Source: Haladaptatus sp. DYF46 (GTDB taxonomy: Archaea; Halobacteriota; Halobacteria; Halobacteriales; Haladaptataceae). From it: a stretch of 64,000 nucleotides of DNA. A model generated the notes under the pieces. The model was not told the DNA's origin. It saw nothing but the letters and a program-made list of their open reading frames with translations, and did not search any database. Position 1 is the first letter of the stretch; each line of letters opens with the position of its first letter. The translations under genes were made by a program, and so were the position numbers. The stretch spans positions 1,612,001 to 1,676,000 of the forward strand of contig NZ_JAJFAY010000001.1 of the NCBI RefSeq assembly GCF_021083305.1, read 5' to 3'. Below are positions 8,759 to 17,251 of the stretch, piece after piece.

Positions 8759-9130
8759 TTACTTGTAGTAATCGCGCTTGCCGTATACGTAGGCCAACAG
8801 CAGAACGCCGATGATGATACTGATGATGGCAAAGCCGTTCCCCGTCAGTAGTTTGAACACGTCAGACAGAAGGCTCAGCCCGTAGACGATCAGCGTGAGC
8901 GTCCACGCCCATGGTTGGAGCGTCCAGAGACCCCACGCGACGACGAGTTGGGCCGCCGAAAGCACCATGGCGACAATTCCGACGATGAATCCGACGGGAG
9001 AGGAAAACAGCGCGACGAAACCACCGAAGAGTCCGAGGACGCCGCTGATAACGGCGAGAACGCAGAGTATCTTGATTCCGAGCGGGGCGGTGCGGGGTTT
9101 GTTTCCGTACGTGGAGTGAGTTGTACCCAT
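8759..9130 (-). CDS. four-helix membrane protein, function unknown
   Basis: This 123-residue protein has a short polar N-terminus and four hydrophobic segments (about 19-45, 48-65, 70-90 and 96-116), ending in YGKRDYYK. The pattern resembles small DUF2127-like or haloarchaeal integral membrane proteins, with no catalytic motif. I chose the ATG at 9130 (MGTTHSTYG) because a TATA-like CTTATTAC on the minus strand lies about 26 bases upstream, which fits a leaderless transcript. The convergent SRPBCC gene ends 40 bases away. Confidence 0.75.
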   Translation of the reverse strand: MGTTHSTYGNKPRTAPLGIKILCVLAVISGVLGLFGGFVALFSSPVGFIVGIVAMVLSAAQLVVAWGLWTLQPWAWTLTLIVYGLSLLSDVFKLLTGNGFAIISIIIGVLLLAYVYGKRDYYK

Positions 9131-9217
9131 ACGTATCGATAGAAAGTGAAGTGTAATAAGCTTCGTTGACGTATCGACCACGAAGTATTTATCCATCGGA
9201 TACGCATTCCTCGCCGT
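9131..9217. promoter_or_regulatory. divergent leaderless promoters
   Basis: On the minus strand a TATA-like CTTATTAC (about 9152-9160) lies some 26 bases before the ATG at 9130. On the plus strand AGTATTTATCC (9184-9194) lies about 29 bases before the ATG at 9218. Both spacings fit haloarchaeal leaderless transcripts. Confidence 0.55.
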
Positions 9218-9436
9218 ATGGACCCCGATACACACGGTACCTCCGGCTGCCCGAAATGCGGTCACACCGAAGTAACCACGGACTCCATCTCGACCACCGG
9301 CGGCGGGTTGAGCAAGATGTTCGACATCCAGACGAAGAGTTTCACCGTCGTCTCCTGTTCCAACTGCGGCTACTCCGAACTGTACAAGGACGTCGGCAAC
9401 CGCGGAAGCGACATCGTGGACGTCTTCTTGGGCTGA
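9218..9436 (+). CDS. zinc-ribbon nucleic-acid-binding-type protein
   Basis: This 72-residue protein has two CxxC pairs, CPKC near residue 11 and CSNC near 47, framing STTGGGLSKMFDIQTKSFTVVS. This matches the small family of predicted nucleic-acid-binding Zn-ribbon proteins (COG3478, YpzJ-like), including the conserved C-terminal GYSELYK. It is full length for that family. The role is not established. It is followed after 34 bases by a membrane protein on the same strand, and the two may share a transcript. Confidence 0.8.
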   Translation: MDPDTHGTSGCPKCGHTEVTTDSISTTGGGLSKMFDIQTKSFTVVSCSNCGYSELYKDVGNRGSDIVDVFLG

Positions 9437-9470
9437 AGCGCTACCAACCGCCGTGTTCCATCATACCAAC

Positions 9471-9863
9471 ATGACAAACAGCGATTCCATCATTCACGCG
9501 CTCGTCGGAGCGGTCGTAACCACAGTCGTGTTCTTCATCCCGTTTTCCCCCGTCATCGGCGGCGCTGTCGCGGCCTATCTGGGTCGAACGACGACTGGCG
9601 ACGGAATTCGAGTCGGTGCAATCTCGGGTGTAATCGCGACGATTCCGATGGCACTCGTCGGACTGTTCGCCGTAAGTATCCTCTCTTTCGCGTACATTCC
9701 GAACGGGTTCTTGATTCTAATCGTCCTTTTTGGCACCCTCTCGATGCTCTATACGGTCGGACTGAGCGCACTAGGTGGTTTCCTCGGCGCATATCTGGTC
9801 GACGAGTTCGAAGACACGCGACGCCACCGCGAAAAACACACACCACGGCGAGATTTTAAATAG
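9471..9863 (+). CDS. membrane protein resembling DUF5518
   Basis: This 130-residue protein has four hydrophobic segments: residues ~7-24 and 24-38 (FSPVIGGAVAAYLGR), 50-85, and 88-112. The Gly-rich pattern of early loop GGAVAAYL and late LGGFLGAYL is typical of small haloarchaeal DUF5518-like membrane proteins. No catalytic residues are recognisable. I chose the ATG at 9471. An upstream in-frame ATG at 9453 would add MFHHTN. Function is unknown. Confidence 0.72.
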   Translation: MTNSDSIIHALVGAVVTTVVFFIPFSPVIGGAVAAYLGRTTTGDGIRVGAISGVIATIPMALVGLFAVSILSFAYIPNGFLILIVLFGTLSMLYTVGLSALGGFLGAYLVDEFEDTRRHREKHTPRRDFK

Positions 9864-10121
9864 GAACACGCGACCACCCCGTGGCGTGGTAGTCGAACCG
9901 GTCGAAGGGATTTTCGTCGTCCTCGCATCTCTGCTGTCTGTCGGTATCGATGGCGAGCGACGGCGTTTCCGAGTGCGATCCGCCCCGATTCCTTCGCGAA
10001 TGACAGGATTGCCGATTACCACCGACCCGTCACGGATATTCGCTCTCGACCGTCCACCGCCGGGCGTGCTTCCGTCAAAGCGATGTTCGCCAACCCACCG
10101 AGAGTGCCAACAGTGTCCCCG

Positions 10122-11225
10122 TCAGCGAACGAGCGTTCGGAGCGTCCGTTCCACCGCATCCGCGGCAGCACGTACCTCGTCGACATCGACGTACTCCCGC
10201 GGGCCGTGTGCGACGGCCCCGTTGTCATCGGATAGGACGCCCGGCCCGAAGACGACCGTCGGAGCGACCGCCGCAAAATAGGACGCCTCGGTCGCCGCTC
10301 CGAAGGGGCGGACGTCGCCGCCGCTGGCGTCGCGGAGCGTTCGCACCACCGTCGAATCGGCGGGCGTGTCGAAAGCTTCGAGAAACGGCGTTTCGCGTTC
10401 GGCGAGCGAAACGTCCACCTCGACGGACCCCGATACGGCGTCCCGAAGGTGTGATTCGAGGGAACGTCGGAACTCCTCTGCACCCTCCGGCGGGACGCTA
10501 CGCCGGTCGATGACGAACGAACAGTTCGCGGGGATTTGGTTCGTCGCCGTCCCCCCGCTGACCGTCGTCGGCGTGAGCGTCGGCGCGCCGAGTTCGGGGT
10601 GTTCCCGGTCGGAATCGAACGTGGAGAGCGCCGTCAACACGGGGCTCAACCCGCGTATCGCGTTGACACCCGCTTCGGGATGAGCGGCATGTGCGTTCTC
10701 CCCGCGGATCGTCACCGTTCCCTGAAATCGGCCACGTGCGGCGTTACACACGTCGAGACCGGTTGGTTCGCCGACGATGACGCCATCGGGGGGCATCTCG
10801 CTCTCACCCCTGCCACCGTTCGAGGAGAGGAAATCGAGCGCGGCCGCGCCCGTCGAGTCCGTCTCCTCGTCGGGCGTCACGGCGAGCGTCACCCGGCCTC
10901 GGTTCGGTTCGACCGCGAGAAGGGCATCGAGAAGCGCCGCGAGCGGTCCTTTCGCGTCACAAGAGCCACGGCCACGGATCCGGCCTCCGTCGCGCGCAAA
11001 CGGAACGTGCGGCGGGACGGTGTCGATATGGGTGTTCAGGACGATGTGCGGGCCGTCTTCGTCGCCGATACGCTCTGCAAGGACGTTTCCCGCGTCGTCA
11101 ACAGTCGCCTCGACACCTTCGGATTCGAGGGTTTCGACGAGAAGGGTTCGCATCTCGTCAACCGACTCGTGCGAAGGCGTTTGGACGGCCGTTTCGAGGA
11201 ACGAAACCGGGTCGAAATCGACCAC
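10122..11225 (-). CDS. dapE: M20 family desuccinylase, succinyl-diaminopimelate desuccinylase
   Basis: This 367-residue M20 metallohydrolase should remove succinate from N-succinyl-LL-diaminopimelate. Metal-binding and catalytic blocks are visible: LNTHIDTVPPH near residue 66, GRGSCDAKGPLAALL near 86, TPDEETDSTGA near 118 with the catalytic Glu pair, VGEPTGLDVC, and AHGPREYVDVDEV near the C-terminus for the last metal His. It is the last gene of the dap operon, four bases after dapF, which strongly supports DapE over other M20 peptidases. An internal segment (SSNGGRGESEMPPDG, near 133-147) is longer than usual. The start is the ATG at 11225. Confidence 0.9.
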   Translation of the reverse strand: MVDFDPVSFLETAVQTPSHESVDEMRTLLVETLESEGVEATVDDAGNVLAERIGDEDGPHIVLNTHIDTVPPHVPFARDGGRIRGRGSCDAKGPLAALLDALLAVEPNRGRVTLAVTPDEETDSTGAAALDFLSSNGGRGESEMPPDGVIVGEPTGLDVCNAARGRFQGTVTIRGENAHAAHPEAGVNAIRGLSPVLTALSTFDSDREHPELGAPTLTPTTVSGGTATNQIPANCSFVIDRRSVPPEGAEEFRRSLESHLRDAVSGSVEVDVSLAERETPFLEAFDTPADSTVVRTLRDASGGDVRPFGAATEASYFAAVAPTVVFGPGVLSDDNGAVAHGPREYVDVDEVRAAADAVERTLRTLVR

Positions 11226-11229
11226 GGTA

Positions 11230-12066
11230 TCAGGCCTCTAAATCGAATCGACCGGCGTTCGAGACGCGAAGGTCGCCCCCGAACTCGCGTTCGACGGGAC
11301 CGGTGAGCGTCGCGTTTCGGTCGCTGACCGTGACTTCGAGTTCGCCACCGGGTGGCGACACCGACACTCCGTCGCCGTCGACGAGTCCGAGTCGGCGTGC
11401 GGCAGCCGCGATAGCGACCGCGCCGGTTCCACACGAGCGGGTTTCGCCCTCGACACCGCGCTCGAACGTGCGTTGGTCGAACCCATCGTCGCGCGGCGAG
11501 GCGAAGGTGACGTTCGCCCCCTGCGGGAAGGCGTCCGCGTGACGAATCGGTGGCGCATCCCGTTCAAGATTCACCGCGTCCACGTCGTCCACGAACGCGA
11601 CGGCGTGCGGGACGCCCGTGTTGACCGCCGTCACGTCGTAGTCGCCGACTCGGGATTCGATGAGCGGTTCATCGCCCGCGAGCGGAACGGCCTCCGGAGC
11701 GAACGCGGGCGCGCCCATCTCGATGGTCGCACCGTCGTCGTGTATCGCCGCGTGGCGGGTTCCGGCGAGCGTGTCGATCATCACTTCGTCCGCGTTCGCC
11801 CGCTCGGCGGCCCAAACGGCAGCACAGCGTGCGCCGTTTCCGCACATCTCCGCCGTGCTTCCGTCGGGTTGAACGAGGGTCATGATGATCCGCGGCGGTC
11901 GGAAATCGGGTTCGAGCGCCAGAAAGAGGACGCCGTCCGCGCCGATTCCGTCCGCTCTGTCACAGACCCCTCGTGCGAACCGCGATCGGTGGGGAACACA
12001 CGCGTCCGCGTCCACGATGACGAAATCGTTCCCGGTGCCGTGGTACTTCTCGAACGAGAGGTTCAT
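11230..12066 (-). CDS. dapF: diaminopimelate epimerase
   Basis: This 278-residue epimerase converts LL- to meso-diaminopimelate by a two-base mechanism. Both catalytic cysteines are present, in EMCGNGARC near residue 75 and RSCGTGAVAIA near 216. The family opening KYHGTGNDFVIVDA is intact. The ATG at 12066 overlaps the lysA stop by four bases (ATGA), which indicates translational coupling. It is part of the minus-strand dapA-B-D-lysA-dapF-dapE operon. Confidence 0.95.
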   Translation of the reverse strand: MNLSFEKYHGTGNDFVIVDADACVPHRSRFARGVCDRADGIGADGVLFLALEPDFRPPRIIMTLVQPDGSTAEMCGNGARCAAVWAAERANADEVMIDTLAGTRHAAIHDDGATIEMGAPAFAPEAVPLAGDEPLIESRVGDYDVTAVNTGVPHAVAFVDDVDAVNLERDAPPIRHADAFPQGANVTFASPRDDGFDQRTFERGVEGETRSCGTGAVAIAAAARRLGLVDGDGVSVSPPGGELEVTVSDRNATLTGPVEREFGGDLRVSNAGRFDLEA

Positions 12067-13313
12067 TCCCACGGCACCTCCTCGGTCGCGGTGACGTCGG
12101 CGAGCGTTTCGCGTCGATGGGCGACGCCGGTTCGGTCGCCGTCCACCGCCACGACCGCCGGACGCGGCCGCGAGTTGTACTGACTCGCCATCTCGTAGCC
12201 GTATGCCCCCGCGTTGCCAATGGTGAGGAGGTCGCCACGGGTCGGAGCGGCGAGCACGTGGGTCCCGAAGGTGTCCGAACTCTCGCAGATGGGTCCGGCG
12301 ACGGTCGCTTCGACGGTAGAACCGTCCCCGTCTCCGGCGACGGTCCTGATGTGGTGATGGGAGTCGTAGAGCGCGGGGCGAGCGAGCGTCGTCATCCCGG
12401 CATCGACCCCGACGAGAACCGTCTCCGGCGTGTCCTTCACCGTGTTCACACGGGTCAGAAGGACCCCGGCATCCGCGACGAGATAGCGACCCGGTTCCAC
12501 GACGAGCGTGGCCTCGATATCGCCGAGCGCGTCCCGGGTTGCATCCGCGACCGATTCGAGGTCGAGCGGTGGGTCGTCGGGGTGGTACGGGACGCCGAAT
12601 CCGCCGCCAACGTCCACGAATTCGAGGTCGAGATCGATGGTCCGGGCCAGTTCGCCCATGCGCGAGACGAGTTCGCGGTGGTTCCCGAGGTCATCACCCG
12701 AGATGCCGCTGCCCGCGTGGGCGTGGATTCCAACGACGTCGAACTCGTCCGCGGCCGATTCGAGCAGCGATGCGGCCCGGTCGTAGGGGACGCCGAACTT
12801 CGCGTCCGCGCCGGTTCGCACCTTCTCGTGGTGGCCCGCACCCACGCCGGGGTTGACGCGGAGGCAGAGACGGCCGTCGTAGCCGCGTTCGGCCAGCCGT
12901 TCGATGGTGTCCGCCGCACCGGTCGTAACCGTCAGTTCCGGATTGTGCGCGGCGAGTTCGACGACCCTATCGAGGTCGGTTCCGGGCGGGTTAACGGCGG
13001 TGTAGTGGACACGTTCGCCCTCGAATCCGGCGGCGAAAGCCCGCTCCGTCTCGCCAGCGGACGCGCACTCGATGCTCGCACCCTCGGCTTCGAGGGTTTC
13101 GAGGACCGCCCGCGACGTGTTCGCCTTCGCGGCGAAGTGCACGTCCGCGTCCGGGAACGCGGCGGCGAGTCGGGCGTAGTTCTCCCGAACCCGTTCGAGG
13201 TCGACGACGTACAGCGGCGTATCGTAGTCGTCGGCGAGTTCGGCGAGCCGAGCGTCCGACCAGTCAGACAGCCGCCGCACCGGCGGATTGCCGTCCGAAA
13301 CGGTTGCGCTCAT
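12063..13313 (-). CDS. lysA: diaminopimelate decarboxylase
   Basis: This 416-residue PLP enzyme of the alanine-racemase-like fold III decarboxylates meso-diaminopimelate to lysine. The PLP lysine is in DVHFAAKANTSRAV near residue 58. The sequence also has GIHAHAGSGI near 197, a Gly-rich phosphate loop FVDVGGGFGVPY, and the active-site cysteine in GPICESSDTFG near 338. The start ATG overlaps the dapD stop by four bases, and its stop overlaps the dapF start. It catalyses the last step of the pathway encoded by this operon. Confidence 0.95.
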   Translation of the reverse strand: MSATVSDGNPPVRRLSDWSDARLAELADDYDTPLYVVDLERVRENYARLAAAFPDADVHFAAKANTSRAVLETLEAEGASIECASAGETERAFAAGFEGERVHYTAVNPPGTDLDRVVELAAHNPELTVTTGAADTIERLAERGYDGRLCLRVNPGVGAGHHEKVRTGADAKFGVPYDRAASLLESAADEFDVVGIHAHAGSGISGDDLGNHRELVSRMGELARTIDLDLEFVDVGGGFGVPYHPDDPPLDLESVADATRDALGDIEATLVVEPGRYLVADAGVLLTRVNTVKDTPETVLVGVDAGMTTLARPALYDSHHHIRTVAGDGDGSTVEATVAGPICESSDTFGTHVLAAPTRGDLLTIGNAGAYGYEMASQYNSRPRPAVVAVDGDRTGVAHRRETLADVTATEEVPWE

Positions 13314-14152
13314 CGCAACGCCTCCTCGCGTTCGACCTGTTCGAGCGTGTCGTCCTCCACGTCGAGGGCGACGACGGCGGGCTTGTACGCACCGCCGTCG
13401 AACAGGTCATGGTCCCCGAGGCTCGACTCCACGAACCGGGTGAACGCGCGGCGATTCGGCGGTAGGTGGCCGTACAGTATCTCCTCGTCCACGAGGTCGT
13501 AGACGGGGATTCGAGGCGTGAGGAGCGTGTTCTCGGCGACGATGCTCCCTTCGCCGACGACGAACCCGGACGTGACGCGACAGCCAGCGCCGAGGCTCAC
13601 GTCGTCCTCGACGATGACGGGCGTTCCCTCGACGGGTTCGAGGACGCCGCCGATGAGGACGTTCGCGCCGATTTTGACGTTCGCACCGATTTGCGCACAC
13701 GAGCCGACGGTATCACACGAGTCCACGAGCGTTCCGTCGCCGATGGAGACGCCGATGTTGACGAAACTCGGACTCATCAGGATACAGCTCGATCCGACGT
13801 GTGCGCCACGTCGAAGGACCGTTCCGTCGGGCGTGTTGCGGGTTCCCCTGCCGGGAAGGTCGTCCGTCCGGCGGAGCGGCAGCACGTCGTGGTAGGTGAC
13901 GTCGCCGTACTCCCGGCCCTCGATGTTCCGCAGGCCGAAGTTCAGTAAAATACCCTGCTTCACCCACTCGTTCGCTTCCCAACTCCCGTCGCGCTTTTCG
14001 GCGGCGCGAACCTCGCCCGCCTCCAACGCGTCGAGGAAGGTTTCGAGGAGTTCGTGTTCGGTCGGTCCGGCACTGTCCGCGTTTACCTCGCCGGAGTCGT
14101 ATCGTTGCCACAGTTCCCGTACGTCGCTTCGTATGTCACTTTCACGTCTCAT
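13310..14152 (-). CDS. dapD: tetrahydrodipicolinate N-succinyltransferase
   Basis: This 280-residue acyltransferase transfers succinate from succinyl-CoA to tetrahydrodipicolinate. The middle and C-terminal parts form a left-handed beta helix of hexapeptide repeats (GAHVGSSCILM, VNIGVSIGDGT, AQIGANVKIGANVLIGG, SLGAGCRVTSG). The N-terminal helical region with WVKQGILLNFGLRN is as in DapD. The ATG at 14152 (MRRESDIRSDV) overlaps the dapB stop. Its presence shows that this organism uses the succinylated branch rather than the aminotransferase (DapL) or dehydrogenase shortcut. Confidence 0.93.
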   Translation of the reverse strand: MRRESDIRSDVRELWQRYDSGEVNADSAGPTEHELLETFLDALEAGEVRAAEKRDGSWEANEWVKQGILLNFGLRNIEGREYGDVTYHDVLPLRRTDDLPGRGTRNTPDGTVLRRGAHVGSSCILMSPSFVNIGVSIGDGTLVDSCDTVGSCAQIGANVKIGANVLIGGVLEPVEGTPVIVEDDVSLGAGCRVTSGFVVGEGSIVAENTLLTPRIPVYDLVDEEILYGHLPPNRRAFTRFVESSLGDHDLFDGGAYKPAVVALDVEDDTLEQVEREEALR

Positions 14153-14910
14153 TCGCTGATCACCTCGCTGAACTCGTACCGTCCCGGTTGCCGTCCGGCC
14201 ACCCATGCCGCCGCGTCGAGAGCACCGTCGGCGAACACTCCCCTGTCGGCCGCCCGATGGGAGAGTCGAAGGTCCTCGTGGTCGTTCGCCAGCAGGACCT
14301 CGTGTTCGCCCGCGATACCGCCCGCACGACGGGCGTGGACGCCGACTTCACCGGATTGCCGCGGCGCGTCACCGTCGCGTCCGTGAACGCGCTCGTCGGG
14401 CCCGCCCGCCGCCGCGATTCGGTCGAGAATCGTCTTCGCGGTCCCGCTCGGCGCGTCTCGCTTGCCGTTGTGGTGCGTTTCCATCAGTTCCACGTCGTAG
14501 CCGGGAAGGTCGGACACGGCACCTTCGACGGCTCGGAGGAGTGCTTGGATTCCGCGGGAGAAGTTGCTCGCTACGAGGACGGGGACCGATTCGCTCGCTT
14601 CGCGGAGGGCGGCCTCGTCGTCGTCCGTGAATCCGGTCGTGCCGACGACGCAAGCGACGCCTGCGTCCGCACACGCGGCGACGAACTCCCGACTCGCGTC
14701 GGGGGTCGAAAAGTCAACGAGGACGTCCGGTTCGTGCTGAGCGAGGACGGTTTCGAGTTCGTCCATCGGTTCGAGCGGAACGCCGTCGATATCTCCCGAC
14801 GGGTCGCGACTGACGCCCGCGACGACGTCCACGTCATTTCGTCCGGCGGTCGCTTCGATGACGGCCCCGCCCATCCGCCCTGTGACGCCGCCGACGAGGA
14901 CCCGCGTCAC
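14149..14910 (-). CDS. dapB: 4-hydroxy-tetrahydrodipicolinate reductase
   Basis: This 253-residue NAD(P)H-dependent reductase has the dinucleotide fold GGVTGRMGGAVIEA near residues 7-20 and the TTGFTDDDEAAL block. It also has the catalytic and substrate loop ELMETHHNGKRDAPSGTA (near 141-158), with the His and Lys expected for DapB. The start is a GTG at 14910 that overlaps the dapA stop by four bases (GTGA). It reduces the product of DapA in the same operon. Confidence 0.95.
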   Translation of the reverse strand: MTRVLVGGVTGRMGGAVIEATAGRNDVDVVAGVSRDPSGDIDGVPLEPMDELETVLAQHEPDVLVDFSTPDASREFVAACADAGVACVVGTTGFTDDDEAALREASESVPVLVASNFSRGIQALLRAVEGAVSDLPGYDVELMETHHNGKRDAPSGTAKTILDRIAAAGGPDERVHGRDGDAPRQSGEVGVHARRAGGIAGEHEVLLANDHEDLRLSHRAADRGVFADGALDAAAWVAGRQPGRYEFSEVISE

Positions 14911-15797
14911 GCGCGCCCCTCCAGTTCGTCGAGTACTGCCGCGAGTTCATCGCGGTGTTCGTCGGAGAGTTCCGATAGCGGCAGTCGGAGGCCGCCCGGT
15001 CCGTAGCCGCGGTGTTCCATCGCCGCCTTCACCGGAATCGGGTTCGTCTCCACGAACAGCGTGCGGAACAGCGGCCCGAGTTCGAACTGGAGTTCCTGTG
15101 CTCTGGCGTAGTCACCGGAAAGTGCCGAGTCGACCAGTTCGCAGGTCCGCTCCGGTTCGACGTTCGCGGAGACGCTGATGGTTCCCGCCGCGCCGATGGA
15201 GAGCATGGGGAGCGTCAACGCGTCGTCGCCCGACAACACGGCGAACGCCTCGTTCTGGGTCCGTTCGATGATTTCGCTTATCTGTCCGAGGTCGCCGCTG
15301 GCGGCCTTGTATCCGAGAATGTTGTCGTGTTCGGCGAGGGAAACGGTCGTCTCCACGTCGACGTTGATTCCCGTTCGGGACGGGACGTTGTAGACGATTT
15401 GGGGGAGGTCGACGGCGTCGGCGATGGCGCGATAGTGTGCTTCCATCCCCGCCGGTTCCGGCTTGTTGTAGTACGGCGAGATGAGAAGGAGGGCGTCCGC
15501 GCCGGCGTCCGCGGACCGTCGCGCGAGGTCGAGGGCCTCGCGGGTCGCGTTGCTTCCCGCGCCTGCAATGACGGGGATATCGACGGCGTCCACGACGGTT
15601 TCGACGACTTCGACGTGTTCGTCGTGGCTCAGGGTCGCGCTCTCGCCGGTCGAACCGACGGGGACGAGGCCGTCGACCCCGGCGCGTTCGAGGCGTTGGG
15701 CGTCGCTACGGAGGAGTTCGTGATCTATGCTGTCGCCCGCAAAGGGCGTGGTCATCGCGGGGTAGACCCCGCGGAACGGTGTATCTGTGTCTGTCAT
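14907..15797 (-). CDS. dapA: 4-hydroxy-tetrahydrodipicolinate synthase
   Basis: This 296-residue aldolase-type TIM barrel condenses pyruvate with aspartate semialdehyde. Visible features are GVYPAMTTPF at the N-terminus, PVGSTGESATLS near 46-57, the catalytic Tyr in YNVPSRTGI near 135, and the Schiff-base Lys in NILGYKAASGDL near 164. It is the first gene of the operon. The ATG at 15797 (MTDTDTPFRG) is chosen because upstream in-frame sequence has no family similarity. The 357-base gap upstream should hold the operon promoter. Confidence 0.95.
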   Translation of the reverse strand: MTDTDTPFRGVYPAMTTPFAGDSIDHELLRSDAQRLERAGVDGLVPVGSTGESATLSHDEHVEVVETVVDAVDIPVIAGAGSNATREALDLARRSADAGADALLLISPYYNKPEPAGMEAHYRAIADAVDLPQIVYNVPSRTGINVDVETTVSLAEHDNILGYKAASGDLGQISEIIERTQNEAFAVLSGDDALTLPMLSIGAAGTISVSANVEPERTCELVDSALSGDYARAQELQFELGPLFRTLFVETNPIPVKAAMEHRGYGPGGLRLPLSELSDEHRDELAAVLDELEGRA

Positions 15798-16154
15798 CGG
15801 TTTGTGTCGGAAATCGGTTGTCGCGCGCTGCAAAACGAGAATGGCTCGAAACGGGGGTGCCACGCCCGCCGCGAACCTCACGCCGCACGTTTTGTCCGTT
15901 TTCCGACTGTGCTGTCGCTCGGTCGCCGATACGCGAACACGGCGTGCGCCACAGCACGAGGCATGTTCCATTTGCTGTTACGTGGTGACTTATGCCTTAC
16001 GCCGACGGCAGAGTCTGTCGCCGGAGTTCTTGTCTCATCTGACTCGTCGCTCGAAACTGGTCGAAGTCGCGAGGAAATCGGTTGAAAGTGGCCGATCGAT
16101 GAAAACCAAGCGACCGTACAGAAAATATTTACCGCTAAATGAAGGAGATTCAGT
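15798..16154. other. intergenic region upstream of the dap operon
   Basis: This 357-base gap separates divergent genes. No convincing gene was found. On the plus side, AATATTTACC near 16129-16138 is a likely TATA for the gene at 16155, and AAGGAGA near 16142-16148 is a good ribosome-binding site for it. On the minus side the dapA promoter must lie here, but no single TATA box stands out. Confidence 0.5.
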
Positions 16155-16487
16155 ATGAACTGGTCCCTCATCGCACGGTGTAGCCTCCGATACGCGCTCG
16201 TCTACGGGGGACTTACGGTAGGTGCCGTGTTCGCCCTCACCGATTCGGAACTCGCGTTCATCTACTTGCTCGGGGTCGGACTCATCGTGCTCCTGATCGC
16301 GGTCGGCGGAACCGGAGCGATTCGGGTCGGAACGACCACGGCGACCGCGGACTCGATGGGGTTACGGAGCACCATCGCGGACCCCGAAGACCTCCGAGTA
16401 ACCCAGTTGCAGAGCGACGTCAAGGTGCTCTTTTACGGCGTCGGTCTCCTCGTCTGCACCATCGCGGCGCTCGTACTGATCGGGTAG
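16155..16487 (+). CDS. three-helix membrane protein, function unknown
   Basis: This 110-residue protein has hydrophobic segments at about residues 12-28, 33-52 and 90-109. A polar loop lies between the second and third and contains TADSMGLRSTIADPEDLR. No known motif is visible. The ATG at 16155 is supported by a purine-rich AAGGAGA seven bases upstream, one of the few clear Shine-Dalgarno sites in the window. It looks like a member of an uncharacterised haloarchaeal membrane family. Confidence 0.72.
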   Translation: MNWSLIARCSLRYALVYGGLTVGAVFALTDSELAFIYLLGVGLIVLLIAVGGTGAIRVGTTTATADSMGLRSTIADPEDLRVTQLQSDVKVLFYGVGLLVCTIAALVLIG

Positions 16488-16560
16488 GAAGGGCCTGTGT
16501 GCTCTTGCCACACAGGACGATCCGGCGGTCTTATCATACCTCCATACATATTTTCGGAAA

Positions 16561-17202
16561 ATGCTCGTCCTCGGAGACGCCCACGCCGACGACCACGACA
16601 ACCGGCGCGCACTCTTCGCGGCGTACCGCGAGGCGGACCCAGACGTGACTCTGCAGTTGGGAGACCTGATGTTCTACGACCTGCCCGCCCCGACGTGGTT
16701 TATCGGCGGGAACAACGAGAATTTCGACACCGTGGAGGCGCTACGAAACGGACTGGTTTCGAACTCGCACGTCAGAAACGCACACCTGCTCGCGAGTACC
16801 GCCGTCGAACTCGACGGCCTTCGAATCGCCGGTCTGTCGGGGAACTTCGCGCCGACGCAGTACGACCGACCGCGCGCCAACCTCGTCGGCGACCGCCGCC
16901 GTCACTTCACCCACGAGGACATCGAACGGGCGATGGAGCTCGGTTCCGTCGACGTGTTGCTGACTCACGAGGCACCCCACGGCCTGCCCGTCGCCGAGGA
17001 GTACGATGTCGGCTGCTCGTACGTCGACGACCTGCTTTCCGCCCTCTCCCCCGACCTCTGTCTCATCGGCCACCACCACCAGCACGCGGAGACGACCATC
17101 GGCGACACGAAGGTCGTCAGCGTGGCACCGACGTGGGAACGGTACTACGTTCTCGACCCGGAAACGCTTGCCCTCACGTGGCACGAAACGCCCACATCGT
17201 GA
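16561..17202 (+). CDS. metallophosphoesterase
   Basis: This 213-residue calcineurin-type phosphoesterase keeps all metal-ligand motifs: GDAHADDHDNR near residue 5, LQLGDLMFYD near 31, GGNNEN near 48, LLTHEAP near 135, and IGHHHQHAET near 169. The substrate is unknown; relatives act on cyclic nucleotides, phosphoproteins or nucleic acid ends. The ATG at 16561 follows a TATA-like GTCTTATCATA about 28 bases upstream, in keeping with a leaderless transcript. Confidence 0.87.
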   Translation: MLVLGDAHADDHDNRRALFAAYREADPDVTLQLGDLMFYDLPAPTWFIGGNNENFDTVEALRNGLVSNSHVRNAHLLASTAVELDGLRIAGLSGNFAPTQYDRPRANLVGDRRRHFTHEDIERAMELGSVDVLLTHEAPHGLPVAEEYDVGCSYVDDLLSALSPDLCLIGHHHQHAETTIGDTKVVSVAPTWERYYVLDPETLALTWHETPTS

Positions 17203-17222
17203 CAGTATCGGACAGGCAACTT

Positions 17223-17229
17223 CTTTATG
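17223..17229 (+). promoter_or_regulatory. TATA box for the NYN gene
   Basis: CTTTATG centred about 26 bases before the ATG at 17252 is in a standard haloarchaeal leaderless arrangement. Confidence 0.55.
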
Positions 17230-17251
17230 CCAGTAGTTATCACACTAACCT

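Noticed and set aside
13466..13948. Plus-strand frame opposite dapD
   Set aside because: It mirrors the hexapeptide repeat region. DapD on the minus strand is complete and overlaps its operon neighbours precisely.
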